A DNA stretch of 64,000 nt, taken from the NCBI GenBank assembly GCA_965371245.1, contig CBDUXT010000001.1, forward strand, positions 1 to 64,000, in the 5' to 3' direction. Both the position numbers and the translations under genes were made by a program. This document shows, piece after piece, positions 34,101 to 42,491 of the stretch. The notes below the pieces were generated by a model that was not told the origin of the DNA, did no database searches, and saw only the letters and a program-made list of their open reading frames with translations. This DNA is from CBDUXT01 sp965371245. GTDB taxonomy: Bacteria; Planctomycetota; Phycisphaerae; UBA1845. Position 1 is the stretch's first letter, and every line of letters starts with the position of its first letter.

Positions 34101-34775
34101 CTAACCGAACGGATGATCCCCCGCATCCATCATGCCCGGTTCGTCCCACTCCAGGCGTGCGTCGAGAACCCATCGCAGCGTCCCGAGCATCCCGGCGTGC
34201 TCGCATGCGCCCAGGATCACTTCCTCATCGTTGCATTCGTCAAGCGGCTTGCCAAATAACGTGACCGGGATTTGCTGTGCCAGAGTCTTGTCATCATCGG
34301 CATGGTCGCCGAGGCCGGCATCGACAGGCGCGCGACGTTGTTGTTCATGCCGAATCCGCCAGAGCACGGCCTGGGTTTCCGCGGCCTTGGCCTCGATGAC
34401 CGCGTCGCAGCGCATGGAAGCATTCTCGGGAATCAACGTCGGGCTCGCGGCCGTGTCAGCTCCATCCAGCGAGAACAGCCATCTAAACAGGCAGAAACGA
34501 CCCCACACCTCGTGCAAGCGAAGCGGTAGCTCGGACTCGCCGTAAGCGCGGATGGCGGCCCGATCGATCAACGTTGCGCGAAAACGCCTGACCGGGCCGG
34601 GCGAGGTCACGGCGATGGGATGGTCGGCGGGAGCGATGCCACTGCGTCTGGCGTCGGCCACCTTGAGCTGAACCAGGTTCGCCTGAACGGCGACGGCCAT
34701 GGCACGAACGTCGCAAACCGAACGTAGCGCCGGGCGGCGCTCATCGTGGACCGGCAGCTCCAACGGCTCGCTCAA
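34101..34775 (-). CDS. Hypothetical protein coupled to a TM2-domain gene
   Basis: A 224-residue soluble protein of unknown function. I start at TTG 34775, which overlaps the stop of the upstream TM2 gene (TTGA), since this is where the translation turns from arginine-rich nonsense to protein-like sequence (SEPLELPVHDERRPALRSV). Recognisable features are only compositional: an acidic C-terminal half (CNDEEVILGACEHAGMLGTLRWVLDARLEWDEPG), where a conserved-looking 'GTLRWVLDAR' stands out, and LPLRLHEVWGRFCLFRWLF in the middle. A GTG further in would be an alternative. It probably works with the TM2 protein. Confidence 0.55.
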   Translation of the reverse strand: MSEPLELPVHDERRPALRSVCDVRAMAVAVQANLVQLKVADARRSGIAPADHPIAVTSPGPVRRFRATLIDRAAIRAYGESELPLRLHEVWGRFCLFRWLFSLDGADTAASPTLIPENASMRCDAVIEAKAAETQAVLWRIRHEQQRRAPVDAGLGDHADDDKTLAQQIPVTLFGKPLDECNDEEVILGACEHAGMLGTLRWVLDARLEWDEPGMMDAGDHPFG

Positions 34776-35209
34776 CTTCGCAGCGGTAACCCGTCGGCGT
34801 CGTTCATGGCCCCGACGAAGCAAAGGATGCCCTCGATGAACCCCCAGATCGGACCAACGATGCCGAAGGTACACACGGTAACAATGATCTGGATGATGCC
34901 GATTCCGGTCGATCCGAGGTAGAAACGATGAACCCCGAAGCCGCCGAGCAGTACGCCCAGGGTTCCCGCGATCCACCGGTTCCGCGGCGAGAATCCTGTC
35001 AAAGCATACTGCGGTGAGCCATACACGGCGGGTCCGGTCGGCGTCGTGCCGGCGGGCGCAATGCGCCACGGCTCGATCGTCACCCGGCAGCTCGGGCAGG
35101 CAACGCGTGTCTGCATGTGCTCAGGGCGGATGCGCATCGGCTTGCCGCATTGGGCACAGTAGATTGTCGCCGCGCCGGCTTCACCCGGTGTCGCGTAAGG
35201 ATGGCTCAT
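34772..35209 (-). CDS. TM2-domain protein with N-terminal zinc ribbon
   Basis: A 145-residue membrane protein. Residues about 15-42 hold a zinc-ribbon-like pair YCAQCGKPM ... VACPSC. A linker is followed by the TM2 domain: NRWIAGTLGVLLGGFGVHRFYLG (helix 1 with the conserved G-x-H-R-F-Y-L-G), an interhelical IGIIQIIVTVCTFGIVGPIWGFIEGI helix pair, and the closing NDADG motif. TM2 domains are small membrane modules of uncertain role. The stop overlaps the start of the next gene (TTGA). Confidence 0.85.
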   Translation of the reverse strand: MSHPYATPGEAGAATIYCAQCGKPMRIRPEHMQTRVACPSCRVTIEPWRIAPAGTTPTGPAVYGSPQYALTGFSPRNRWIAGTLGVLLGGFGVHRFYLGSTGIGIIQIIVTVCTFGIVGPIWGFIEGILCFVGAMNDADGLPLRS

Positions 35210-35425
35210 GGGACCGCTCCGAAGAACGCACCTACCGTACCTGAAGGGCGCTCTTGCTGTCGCTGAACTGACGCAGACGGCGCACCGTCGCCGTGACGGT
35301 GGCCGGACGCCGCTACAGGGTATTATGACCCAGCGGCCGAATATTCACACCCGTCCGGACACGCCTGAGGTATGGAGTTGTACGATCAGTAGCGTGGGCC
35401 TGGGATGGCGATCCCGCCGGCGCGG

Positions 35426-36343
35426 CTAATGGACGGCGGGTGGGACGGTGCCATCGAGCAGCGTGTGGGGCGCCTTTTCGATCTCGGTGATCATCGCCCC
35501 GCGGCGCCAGACGCGAACCGTCCCGGTCGATTCCGAGAGCGAGACGGCGATGCTCTTGGTCCCGGCCGTGATGGCGGCGGCGGCGGCGTGCCGCGAGCCC
35601 AGTCCCTGCGGCATCTCCTCGCCGGCTATCGCCGGTCGCAGGTTGGCACAGGCCGATACGATCACGCCGTTGCCCTTGATGATGAACGCGCCGTCGAGTT
35701 TGGCGATCTCTTTGACCGTGTCCGCAATCGATTCGTCGAGTATGTTGCGTTCCTTTTCGGCGTATCCACGGAACGGGTTGATGCGTCCTTCCACGCTGGA
35801 CTTCTCGACTTCGCGATGATCGCCGACGACAAACAGCGCGCCAACCGGCTTGCCCTCGCGCCCCTCGTGGGCGAGTTCCATGGTGGTTCGCAACACGCGT
35901 TCGAACACGGGTCGCCGGATGTGTTCGGTCAGTTTGGGTTGTCCGACGGACTGAAACAGTTCGTATTCTTCACCGACGCGCATGGCGACCAGCGTATCGA
36001 TCCCACGCCCCGCGACGCCGCTGAGAAAAACGAACACATCGCCGGCGTTGAGCAGCCCCTGCGAAAACGCAATCAGGGTCGCCATCTTGATCTGCCCCAT
36101 GCGGGTCAGGTCAAACGCGGGGACCAGCAGGGTCTCGGCCGAGACCTCCTTGGCCCGCTGCACTTCCTTTTCATCTCGACAGACCAGGATCAGGCGTGTG
36201 GGAGACTTTATCGCGGCGTGCAGCGCGGGCAGGTCCGCGACGGCGCTGCCATAGGCGAGCAACGCCCGAGCCCGGACGGACTTTGCGACCTGTGCGGCCG
36301 CTACGACGATCGGTTCGACAAAATCGACTTCGTGCTTCGCCAC
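35426..36343 (-). CDS. Diadenylate cyclase, DacZ-like (c-di-AMP synthase)
   Basis: A 305-residue protein with an N-terminal alpha/beta domain (LILVCRDEKEVQRAKEVSAETLLVPAFDLTRMGQIKMATL), like the pyruvate-kinase-type domain found in archaeal DacZ, and a C-terminal DisA_N/DAC domain. The catalytic DGA is at about residue 216 (LDGAFIIKGNG); the second motif reads GLGSRHAAAAAIT (about 247-259), RHA where DisA/CdaA have RHR, followed by SIAVSLSESTGTVRV. It should make c-di-AMP from two ATP. I prefer the GTG start at 36343; ATG 36421 would run into the divergent promoter. Confidence 0.8.
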   Translation of the reverse strand: MAKHEVDFVEPIVVAAAQVAKSVRARALLAYGSAVADLPALHAAIKSPTRLILVCRDEKEVQRAKEVSAETLLVPAFDLTRMGQIKMATLIAFSQGLLNAGDVFVFLSGVAGRGIDTLVAMRVGEEYELFQSVGQPKLTEHIRRPVFERVLRTTMELAHEGREGKPVGALFVVGDHREVEKSSVEGRINPFRGYAEKERNILDESIADTVKEIAKLDGAFIIKGNGVIVSACANLRPAIAGEEMPQGLGSRHAAAAAITAGTKSIAVSLSESTGTVRVWRRGAMITEIEKAPHTLLDGTVPPAVH

Positions 36344-36373
36344 TCTTCGTTCCCGTGACGGGCCTGGGACTGA

Positions 36374-36402
36374 TTGAGACGCTATGGCGCGGGCACTATA
36401 AT
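36374..36402 (+). promoter_or_regulatory. Strong sigma-70-like promoter, possibly giving a leaderless mRNA
   Basis: TTGAGA - 17 bases - TATAAT, a near-consensus promoter. Transcription should begin 6-7 bases after the -10, at 36409-36410, which is the A of the ATG chosen for the next gene. Confidence 0.6.
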
Positions 36403-36409
36403 GATCGGC

Positions 36410-38215
36410 ATGCAGATTCACAATCTGACCTACCCGTGCGCCCTTATGGTCACGCTCGCCTCCGGCGTGGCGGTTTGCGCGGAACCTGCGATCCCGCTAC
36501 TGGAACCCATCGTCCCTGCGATCAGCGAAACGCACAAGACGTTCCTATCAAGGCTTGCGCGGCGTACGGTGCGGGAAGTCGTGGCCGGCCACACGCCCTA
36601 CGAGCCCGGCTATATCCCCGCCGCGTTGAAAAACGAGCAGGCCGAGATGATCGTCCGCCTGCGTCAGGGGGGGTACCTGGTCGCCGCGGTGGCCGTCGGT
36701 CCCGGTTCTATCGCCCTAGCTACCAGGGACGCCGCGCAAGGTGCCGCCCACATGCTCGTTGACGGGGGCGAGGACGATGTGGACGTCCACCTGGTAGACC
36801 GCCTGCTGATCGAGATCGAGGCCGTCGGTGCGCCGCAGGCGATCGAGGTGGCCGGCGACTGGAGGAAGCCGCGCGTGATCGATCCCTATGTCACGCCCGG
36901 TGTCCACGGGCTGGTGTTGCTCGGCGAGCGGGGCAGGCATCGATTCTGTCCGACCGAGTTGTTCACCAACACGCTGGTTCTGGCGGACGCATTGAAGCGA
37001 TGGACCGAGGCGACCGACACCAAGGGCTCTGAGATTGCCGACGTCCGCCTGATGCGGTTCCGCACCGTTCACTGGTACCAAGCCGATCAGAGTGCCCGAA
37101 TCGTCTCCCTTTTCCGTGGGCTTACGCTGGTTCCCCCCGAGTCCGTCAGCCGAGCCGGGCTATCGAGCGCCATCGACCGTCTCAGTCAATACATGGTGTA
37201 CCGCCAACTTGAAACGGGACTGTTCACCTATGAATACGAGCCGGGGGCGGATCAGTATAGCGAGACGAACAGCATCGTGCGGCAGGTCGGTGCGGTGACG
37301 GCCCTATCGGCCCACGCCAAGTGGTCAGGGAGCGCCGCGTCGCTCGCCGCGACGGACCTGGCCATTCGCTATCACCTGCAGGGACTCACGCGCATACGCG
37401 GTGTGAACAACGCGGCCTTTATCGCGACGGCCGACCACAGCAACAAGCTCGGCGTGACGGCGCTGTTGTGTCTGGCGATGGCGCTACACCCGGAGGCGGA
37501 CCGCCACGCCGATGTCAGAGAAAAGCTGGCCGGCGGGATGCTCCGACTTCAGCAGCCGTCGGGCATGTTCATCACCGCGTTTCCGCCGGCGCTGAACATC
37601 GAGGCCCAGGCCTATTTTCCGGGTGAAGCCCTGTTGGCACTCGCCGCGCAGTACGGCCTCAAACCGTCCGGCGCGATTCTCGACGCGTTCGACCGCGCCG
37701 TCCTCTTCTACGGCGACTATTTTCGCGAGACGCCGTCGCCCGCTTTCGTGCCGTGGCAGGTGCAGGCGTTTTCGTTGATGGCCCGCCACACCAAGCGCAA
37801 GGACTACGCCGACTTCGTCTTTCACTTGACCGACTGGCTGGCGGCCAAACAGCTTACGAAGGCCAACTGTCCCTGGCCCGAGATGCGCGGCGGCATCGCC
37901 TCGTACAGTCCCGGTCGAGCCGGCGTCTCCACCAGCAGCTACCTCGAGGGATTCGCGGCCGCCCTTGTGCTGGCCAGATCGGTCAACGACGCCGCGCGGG
38001 TCGAACGGTATGAGCAGGTTGTGCGCCAAGCGGCACGGTTCGTCATGCAGTTGCAGGTGCGTAAGGAAGAGGCCTACTTCATGCGGAACCCCAAAGACGC
38101 CGTTGGCGGCGTTCGGGCGAGCCCCTCGCTGAACCTCCTCCGCATCGACCACTGCCAACATGCGCTGACCGCGCTGCTTTCGACCCGGCAGGTTCTCTAC
38201 CCCGACGAGGGCTAG
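36410..38215 (+). CDS. Exported protein with AMMECR1-like N-terminus and helical-toroid C-terminus
   Basis: A 601-residue protein with an N-terminal signal-like segment (CALMVTLASGVAVCAEP). Residues about 40-260 look like an AMMECR1-type domain (GYLVAAVAVGPGSIALATRDAA), tentatively. From about 265 comes a helix-rich repeat region: LSQYMVYRQLETGLFTYEYEPG, RQVGAVTALSAHAKWS, LGVTALLCLAMALHPEADRHADVREKLAGGMLRLQQPSGMFITAF, YLEGFAAALVLA, which fits an (alpha/alpha)6 toroid of glycosidases or epimerases. ATG 36410 is preferred because the promoter leaves no room for a leader; ATG 36401 lies in the -10. The next gene begins five bases after its end, so the two form an operon. Confidence 0.65.
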   Translation: MQIHNLTYPCALMVTLASGVAVCAEPAIPLLEPIVPAISETHKTFLSRLARRTVREVVAGHTPYEPGYIPAALKNEQAEMIVRLRQGGYLVAAVAVGPGSIALATRDAAQGAAHMLVDGGEDDVDVHLVDRLLIEIEAVGAPQAIEVAGDWRKPRVIDPYVTPGVHGLVLLGERGRHRFCPTELFTNTLVLADALKRWTEATDTKGSEIADVRLMRFRTVHWYQADQSARIVSLFRGLTLVPPESVSRAGLSSAIDRLSQYMVYRQLETGLFTYEYEPGADQYSETNSIVRQVGAVTALSAHAKWSGSAASLAATDLAIRYHLQGLTRIRGVNNAAFIATADHSNKLGVTALLCLAMALHPEADRHADVREKLAGGMLRLQQPSGMFITAFPPALNIEAQAYFPGEALLALAAQYGLKPSGAILDAFDRAVLFYGDYFRETPSPAFVPWQVQAFSLMARHTKRKDYADFVFHLTDWLAAKQLTKANCPWPEMRGGIASYSPGRAGVSTSSYLEGFAAALVLARSVNDAARVERYEQVVRQAARFVMQLQVRKEEAYFMRNPKDAVGGVRASPSLNLLRIDHCQHALTALLSTRQVLYPDEG

Positions 38216-38219
38216 CGGC

Positions 38220-40295
38220 GTGCCTGGTCACACATCGAAGGAACAAACCACGCCTCGTCGCCGGTGCTGCAACGCGTGTATCGTGGCAATCGTCCTCCTC
38301 GCGACCATGGCGGGCGTGGCCGTTCGTTCCCCTTATGCCCTTCTCACGGTCGTGCTGGACGGCGCGGCGGCCGCGATCGTCATCGTGCCGCCGATGCTGG
38401 CGGGTCTGTGGCTCGTTCCCCTGGTGACCAAGGACAAACTGCCATGGCGGTGGCATGTTCTTCTCGGTTTCGCCTTCGGGCTCGGTGTCACGTCCACCCT
38501 GGTGCTCGCGCTGGGCGTTGTCGGTCGGCTTGATCGATCGTTGTGGGTGTTCGTCTTGGGTGCCATGGCCGTGGCGGGCGTCGTGCGGGTGGCGATTCTT
38601 GTGCGTCGAGCTCAGGCGCAAAGAGCTGCTGCACGCGAATCGGAAGCCCACGGCCATGAGTCCTGGCGATGGCTTTGGCTCTTGGTCCCGCCGTTTCTGT
38701 CGCTTGCGCTGCTGGCCGCCGCCACGGCGCCGGGGCTCATCTGGCAGGAGGAGGGCTACGGATATGACACGCTCGAGTATCACCTGCAACTGCCCAAGGA
38801 GTACCATGACCTCGGGCACATCGGGTACGTTCCGCACAACGTGTATGCGAACTTCCCCGCCAACGTGGAGATGCTCTATCTCCTGGCGATGATCATCCTC
38901 GATGACACCGTGGACGTGGGCACGGTCACCAAGATGATTCATCTGGCGCTCGCGGGTCTGACTGTCTTTGCGCTGTGGGTCGCCGGTCGAGAGTGGTCGC
39001 CGCGCGCCGGAATCGTGGTGGCCGTCACCGGCGCCTCCACCGGCTGGCTGGCGTACCTGTCGGGACTCGCCTACGTCGAAAACGGCATGCTTTTTTTCGC
39101 GGCGGCGGCGGCGGCTGTGATGATTCGCCTCCTGCAACGAACCTCGCCGGGGCAAGAAGGCCCTGCCACTGGGGACCCGCCCGGCGCGAGGCTGACCGCG
39201 GCGGCAGGTGTGCTTTCAGGCTTTGCCTGCGGATGCAAATACACCGCGCTGCCGATGCTGGCCATCCCGATCGGTCTCGCCGTCCTTCTGGTGCCCGGGC
39301 GACGCCTGGTGCAACGAGGCGCGCTGCTGGCGCTCTTCGGCTCTACCGCATTCCTGGCATTCGCGCCTTGGTTAGCGAAGAACGTTGCCTACACCGGGAA
39401 CCCTCTGTTCCCGCTGGCAGGCACAATCTTCGACGCCGCCCCGGAAGGCTGGGGGGTCGAAGAGGCCGCTCAGTGGGACCGCGGGCACACGGTATCGGAC
39501 TCGCAGCGGTCCGTCGCCGCCCGACTGTCGGCCGGGGCAACGCACATCGTCCTGGACCGCTACCAGCGGTTCGGTCCCGCCCTGTTCATCCTCGCGCTGG
39601 GTGGACTGCTGGGTCGAAGGCGTGATCGGGTCGATCTGTTCCTCGTCGGCGCGCTGCTGCTGCAACTCGGCGTGTGGCTGTTTGCGACGCATCTGTTCGC
39701 GCGGTTCGCCGTCGTGTTGTTGATCCCGCTCGTCTTGCTCGCGGCGCGAGCACTGGGCAATGGCCTGGCACACCGGCGAGCGGTGTTTGTCGCCGTCCTG
39801 GTCATCGCGGGCTGTATTTGGAACTTCGTAGCGGGGGCAAAGCTGCACGCCGAACAGTCGCCGCGCGGGGGTCCATCGGCACTGATCTACAAGGGATCGC
39901 TTCCAGGATTCGAGTACTTCGCCGCCGTCAACGACACCCTCCCCCCGGATGCCTACATTCTGCTGGTGGGTGATGCGAAAGCATTCTACTTCCAGCGACG
40001 GATCGACTACTGTGTCACGTTCAACCGGAATCCATTCTTCGAGCGCGTGCTCGACGCCCGCGCTCCGGCGGACGTCACCCGGTGGCTTCGCCAAAAGGGC
40101 TATACGCACGTGCTGGTTCATTGGGGCGAACTGCGGCGGCTGTCCGCGACCTACGGCTTGGCGCCGCCCGTCCCTGTCTCGCAAGTTGAGGAGATGTTCC
40201 ACCATTTAACTGACGCTGGTCTGACACTGGTAACCGCGTTCCCGCACCCGACGACCGGCGGCCGTTACGTGGAACTCTACGAAACCACACCATAG
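38220..40295 (+). CDS. GT-C-fold membrane glycosyltransferase-like protein
   Basis: A 691-residue membrane protein with about 12 helices. The first outer loop carries GYGYDTLEYHLQLPKEYHDLGHIGYVPHNVYANFPANVEMLYLLAM, in which D-T-L-E-Y-H is the typical acidic/His motif of planctomycete and ArnT-like GT-C enzymes. A C-terminal soluble part (PPDAYILLVGDAKAFYFQRRIDYCVTFN; RWLRQKGYTHVLVHWGELRRL) resembles the periplasmic domain of that type. The GTG start at 38220 is close behind the upstream stop, consistent with co-transcription. With the toroid protein it may assemble or modify an exported glycan. Confidence 0.75.
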   Translation: MPGHTSKEQTTPRRRCCNACIVAIVLLATMAGVAVRSPYALLTVVLDGAAAAIVIVPPMLAGLWLVPLVTKDKLPWRWHVLLGFAFGLGVTSTLVLALGVVGRLDRSLWVFVLGAMAVAGVVRVAILVRRAQAQRAAARESEAHGHESWRWLWLLVPPFLSLALLAAATAPGLIWQEEGYGYDTLEYHLQLPKEYHDLGHIGYVPHNVYANFPANVEMLYLLAMIILDDTVDVGTVTKMIHLALAGLTVFALWVAGREWSPRAGIVVAVTGASTGWLAYLSGLAYVENGMLFFAAAAAAVMIRLLQRTSPGQEGPATGDPPGARLTAAAGVLSGFACGCKYTALPMLAIPIGLAVLLVPGRRLVQRGALLALFGSTAFLAFAPWLAKNVAYTGNPLFPLAGTIFDAAPEGWGVEEAAQWDRGHTVSDSQRSVAARLSAGATHIVLDRYQRFGPALFILALGGLLGRRRDRVDLFLVGALLLQLGVWLFATHLFARFAVVLLIPLVLLAARALGNGLAHRRAVFVAVLVIAGCIWNFVAGAKLHAEQSPRGGPSALIYKGSLPGFEYFAAVNDTLPPDAYILLVGDAKAFYFQRRIDYCVTFNRNPFFERVLDARAPADVTRWLRQKGYTHVLVHWGELRRLSATYGLAPPVPVSQVEEMFHHLTDAGLTLVTAFPHPTTGGRYVELYETTP

Positions 40296-40314
40296 AGAGA
40301 GCGATGTGTTATCC

Positions 40315-40469
40315 GAGCCGCGAGCGTAAGGGAGCGTTGAGTGGCATACCCAAGCCGGAGGCGCGGGCATGTGTCGGCCCACCCAGCACATGGCCGCGCT
40401 GCGCTTGGCCATGCCACCCAACGACCGGAGCCGCGAAAAGTCGAGCCACGTTTCTGCTAACGGCAATAG
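40315..40469 (-). repeat. Composite repeat: CCGAGCCGCG half-element plus inverted R1 MITE copy
   Basis: 40315-40335 (CCGAGCCGCGAGCGTAAGGGA) equals one arm of the foldback at 1327-1395. It is joined to 40340-40469, an inverted R1 copy: on the minus strand this reads from a diverged terminal repeat (CTATTGCCGTT) through GTGGCTCGACTTTTCGCGGC to GGTGGCATGGCC and CGCGCCTCCGGCTTGGG, all shared with 55032-55199. The distal end is missing. The gap 40296-40504 holds nothing else. Confidence 0.75.
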
Positions 40470-40504
40470 AAAGAACGTCGGCGGGCTGCGTTCCGCTCAA
40501 GAGG

Positions 40505-40936
40505 TCACCGCCGACGCGCGGACGGTTTGCGTCGCGGGGTGGCCGCGACGGCGATGGCGTGTACCGAGGTGGTTTGCAGGAAACGCTGCTGGGTCTCGAC
40601 GACTTTCTTCCACCGGTCGTGCGCCAGGCAGGGATGGTCATCGCCGCATTGCTGGTTGCCGAACGGGCACCGGCGGTGATCGAACGATTCGAAGGGGGCA
40701 AGCACGTCGAACAAGAAAGTTCGTTTCGCGGTTCGGGCCAGCCGGAACCCGCCGCCCAACCCGCGGGTTCCTTCCAGCACACCCGCGCGAACCAGATCGC
40801 CCAGCACCTTGGAAAGGTACTTGGCCGGGACGTCCGCCTGTCGTGCGATCTCACGACCCGGAATGGGCCACTGCTCCTCGTGACGCGCAAGATGGATCAT
40901 CGCGCGCAGGGCGTATTCGCTTGTAAGACTCAGCAT
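40505..40936 (-). CDS. Rrf2 family transcriptional regulator
   Basis: A 143-residue winged-helix regulator. The N-terminus MLSLTSEYALRAMIHLARHE and IPGREIARQADVPAKYLSKVLGDLVRAGVLEGTRGLGGGFRLAR are the classic Rrf2 helix-turn-helix and wing. Three cysteines (CPFGNQQCGDDHPC) at about residues 90-103 match the [Fe-S]-binding triplet of IscR/NsrR/RsrR-type sensors, so it may sense iron-sulfur status, NO or redox. Start follows GGTGGAGG. It is not next to the suf operon here; targets are unknown. Confidence 0.88.
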   Translation of the reverse strand: MLSLTSEYALRAMIHLARHEEQWPIPGREIARQADVPAKYLSKVLGDLVRAGVLEGTRGLGGGFRLARTAKRTFLFDVLAPFESFDHRRCPFGNQQCGDDHPCLAHDRWKKVVETQQRFLQTTSVHAIAVAATPRRKPSARRR

Positions 40937-41049
40937 CCGCGTAAAACCTCCACCGCCGGCCGGTCCGATAGGGGCGGCGCAATGGCCTGTCCGGAAAACG
41001 GCCGCACAGGATCCGCCACCTCCCTCGACGGTGGCCTACCGAGGCGACG

Positions 41050-41238
41050 TCACTCGTCCGGGTCCGCCTCGCGGACAGGACGTCGAACCAGCTCTCCGCC
41101 GCAGTTCGGGCATCTGCTCCGCATCCGGTCCCGGCACGCACGACAGTACGTACACTCATGCGAACAGATGTAGGCCTCGTCGTGGTGGCAAACGCAGACC
41201 CCGCACGATTCGCAGACGTCCTTCATTTCCAACGGCAT
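41050..41238 (-). CDS. DUF1272 zinc-binding protein
   Basis: A 62-residue protein packed with nine cysteines: MPLEMKDVCESCGVCVCHHD, then AYICSHECTYCRACRDRM and CPNCGGELVRRP. This is the complete DUF1272 pattern (LEM start, CxxC, ICSxECTxCxxC, CPNCGGELxxRP). It is a likely treble-clef/zinc-ribbon protein; biochemical role unknown. It is on the same strand as the Rrf2 gene 113 bases away. Confidence 0.9.
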   Translation of the reverse strand: MPLEMKDVCESCGVCVCHHDEAYICSHECTYCRACRDRMRSRCPNCGGELVRRPVREADPDE

Positions 41239-41303
41239 GGCTTCACTGGCCGCAAGGGCGCGGCTTCCCGCGCGCCGTGGTCTACACGCGCTGGCGTGGC
41301 GCG

Positions 41304-41978
41304 CTATCCGGGACAGCCGGAAAGCAGCCCCAACAGCTCGTCCGGACTATCGATGCAGTGCTTCGGGCCGGCCGCATGAAGCTCGGTCGCGTCCCGGTAG
41401 CCCCACGTGACGGCTACCGAAACCATACCGGCGTTGTGTGCCGTTTGCACGTCAACGGTGGAGTCTCCCACGAAGAAGATCGCTGGAGCGGCTCGATCCA
41501 TGGATCGGGCCAGTTCAAGGGCGACAGTCGGGTCGGGCTTGCGGCGTGCCTCGTCGCAGGCACCGCGGCAACTGACGAACGGCCACGGAGCAAGAAGGGC
41601 ATCACAGATGGGTACTGTGAATTCTTCCGGCTTGTTGGAGAGGACAGCCACAGGGATTCTCCGGCGCGTCAGCTCGTCCAGCAGCGCGGAAACACCCGGA
41701 TAGAGCCGCGTCTTCGTCAAAAGCCGATCGTGGTACAGAGCGCCATAGCGTTCGACGAGCGACGTCAGTGCCTCGGCGTCTTCGATGCTGGACGCCAGGT
41801 GCAGCAGATTCGTCAACCCCTCGCCGATCAGGGCGCGCACTCGCTGCTGATCGACGGGCGATCGACCAGCGCCCTCGAAGACGGCGTTGATCGTGTCGGT
41901 GATGTCGTCGAGGGTGTCGGCAAGGGTGCCGTCGAGATCGAAGATCACCCCAGGGCGTGTCGCACCGTCGCTGGCCAT
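41304..41978 (-). CDS. HAD-superfamily hydrolase, phosphoglycolate phosphatase-like
   Basis: A 224-residue HAD phosphatase. Motif I is VIFDLDGTLADTLDD (D14 and D16), with a C1-type helical cap (RVRALIGEGLTNLLHLA). Motif II is VAVLSNKPEE, motif III lysine is in ARRKPDPTVAL, motif IV is IFFVGDSTVDVQTAHNAGM. That arrangement fits Gph-type phosphatases that clear 2-phosphoglycolate, though other sugar phosphates are possible. Start at ATG 41978; an upstream ATG (42008) adds ten basic residues and neither has a clear ribosome site. Confidence 0.85.
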   Translation of the reverse strand: MASDGATRPGVIFDLDGTLADTLDDITDTINAVFEGAGRSPVDQQRVRALIGEGLTNLLHLASSIEDAEALTSLVERYGALYHDRLLTKTRLYPGVSALLDELTRRRIPVAVLSNKPEEFTVPICDALLAPWPFVSCRGACDEARRKPDPTVALELARSMDRAAPAIFFVGDSTVDVQTAHNAGMVSVAVTWGYRDATELHAAGPKHCIDSPDELLGLLSGCPG

Positions 41979-42110
41979 GGGGGAAAATCGCCTCGCGCGC
42001 CCGCGCATACAAAGGCTTTGTCACGATGTTCGTCCGCCCAGCATGGGCGCAACGGTCACCGAGCGACCGATTCCTGGTTGGTTTATGGGAGAACCCGATG
42101 GGTTGCGGCG

Positions 42111-42314
42111 CTAGCCGATCACCTTGACATTCGCCGCCTTGGGGCCTTTGTTTCCCTCGGTTACCTCAAACTCGACACGATCACCCTCTTTGACGGACGT
42201 GTGACCTTCGCCCTGGATGTCGCCGTAGTGGACGAACACATCCGAACTTCCGTCGGTCGGTTTGATAAACCCGTAGCCCTTTGTGTCGTTGAACCACTTT
42301 ACAGTACCTTCCAT
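42111..42314 (-). CDS. Cold-shock protein (CspA family)
   Basis: A 67-residue single cold-shock domain that binds single-stranded RNA/DNA. MEGTVKWFNDTKGYGFIKP carries RNP1 (KGYGFI), DVFVHYGDIQG carries RNP2 (VFVHY), and the domain closes with EFEVTEGNKGPKAANVKVI. Length and order are those of CspA homologues, which act as RNA chaperones. GAGGTAGTAGTG precedes the ATG at normal spacing. An open frame continues upstream but its sequence is not protein-like. It is transcribed towards the HAD gene. Confidence 0.95.
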   Translation of the reverse strand: MEGTVKWFNDTKGYGFIKPTDGSSDVFVHYGDIQGEGHTSVKEGDRVEFEVTEGNKGPKAANVKVIG

Positions 42315-42491
42315 CACTACTACCTCACGGCTCGGGCATGCGCGATCGGCTCGGGGTGAAACGACCAAAGCTTCATGGGCCCCGCACCTGCACGACACTG
42401 CACTCACGCGCAGTATCCGCCCGCCGGACCGCCGCGTCAAGGGCCTTGTTCCCCAGCTCGCGGGAGCCATCCGACGCCGTTCGCGGATCAA

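Noticed and set aside
35405..36358. A 317-codon plus-strand frame opposite the diadenylate cyclase gene
   Set aside because: It is the antisense shadow of a protein with clear DAC motifs; its own translation is charged and repetitive and has no domain.
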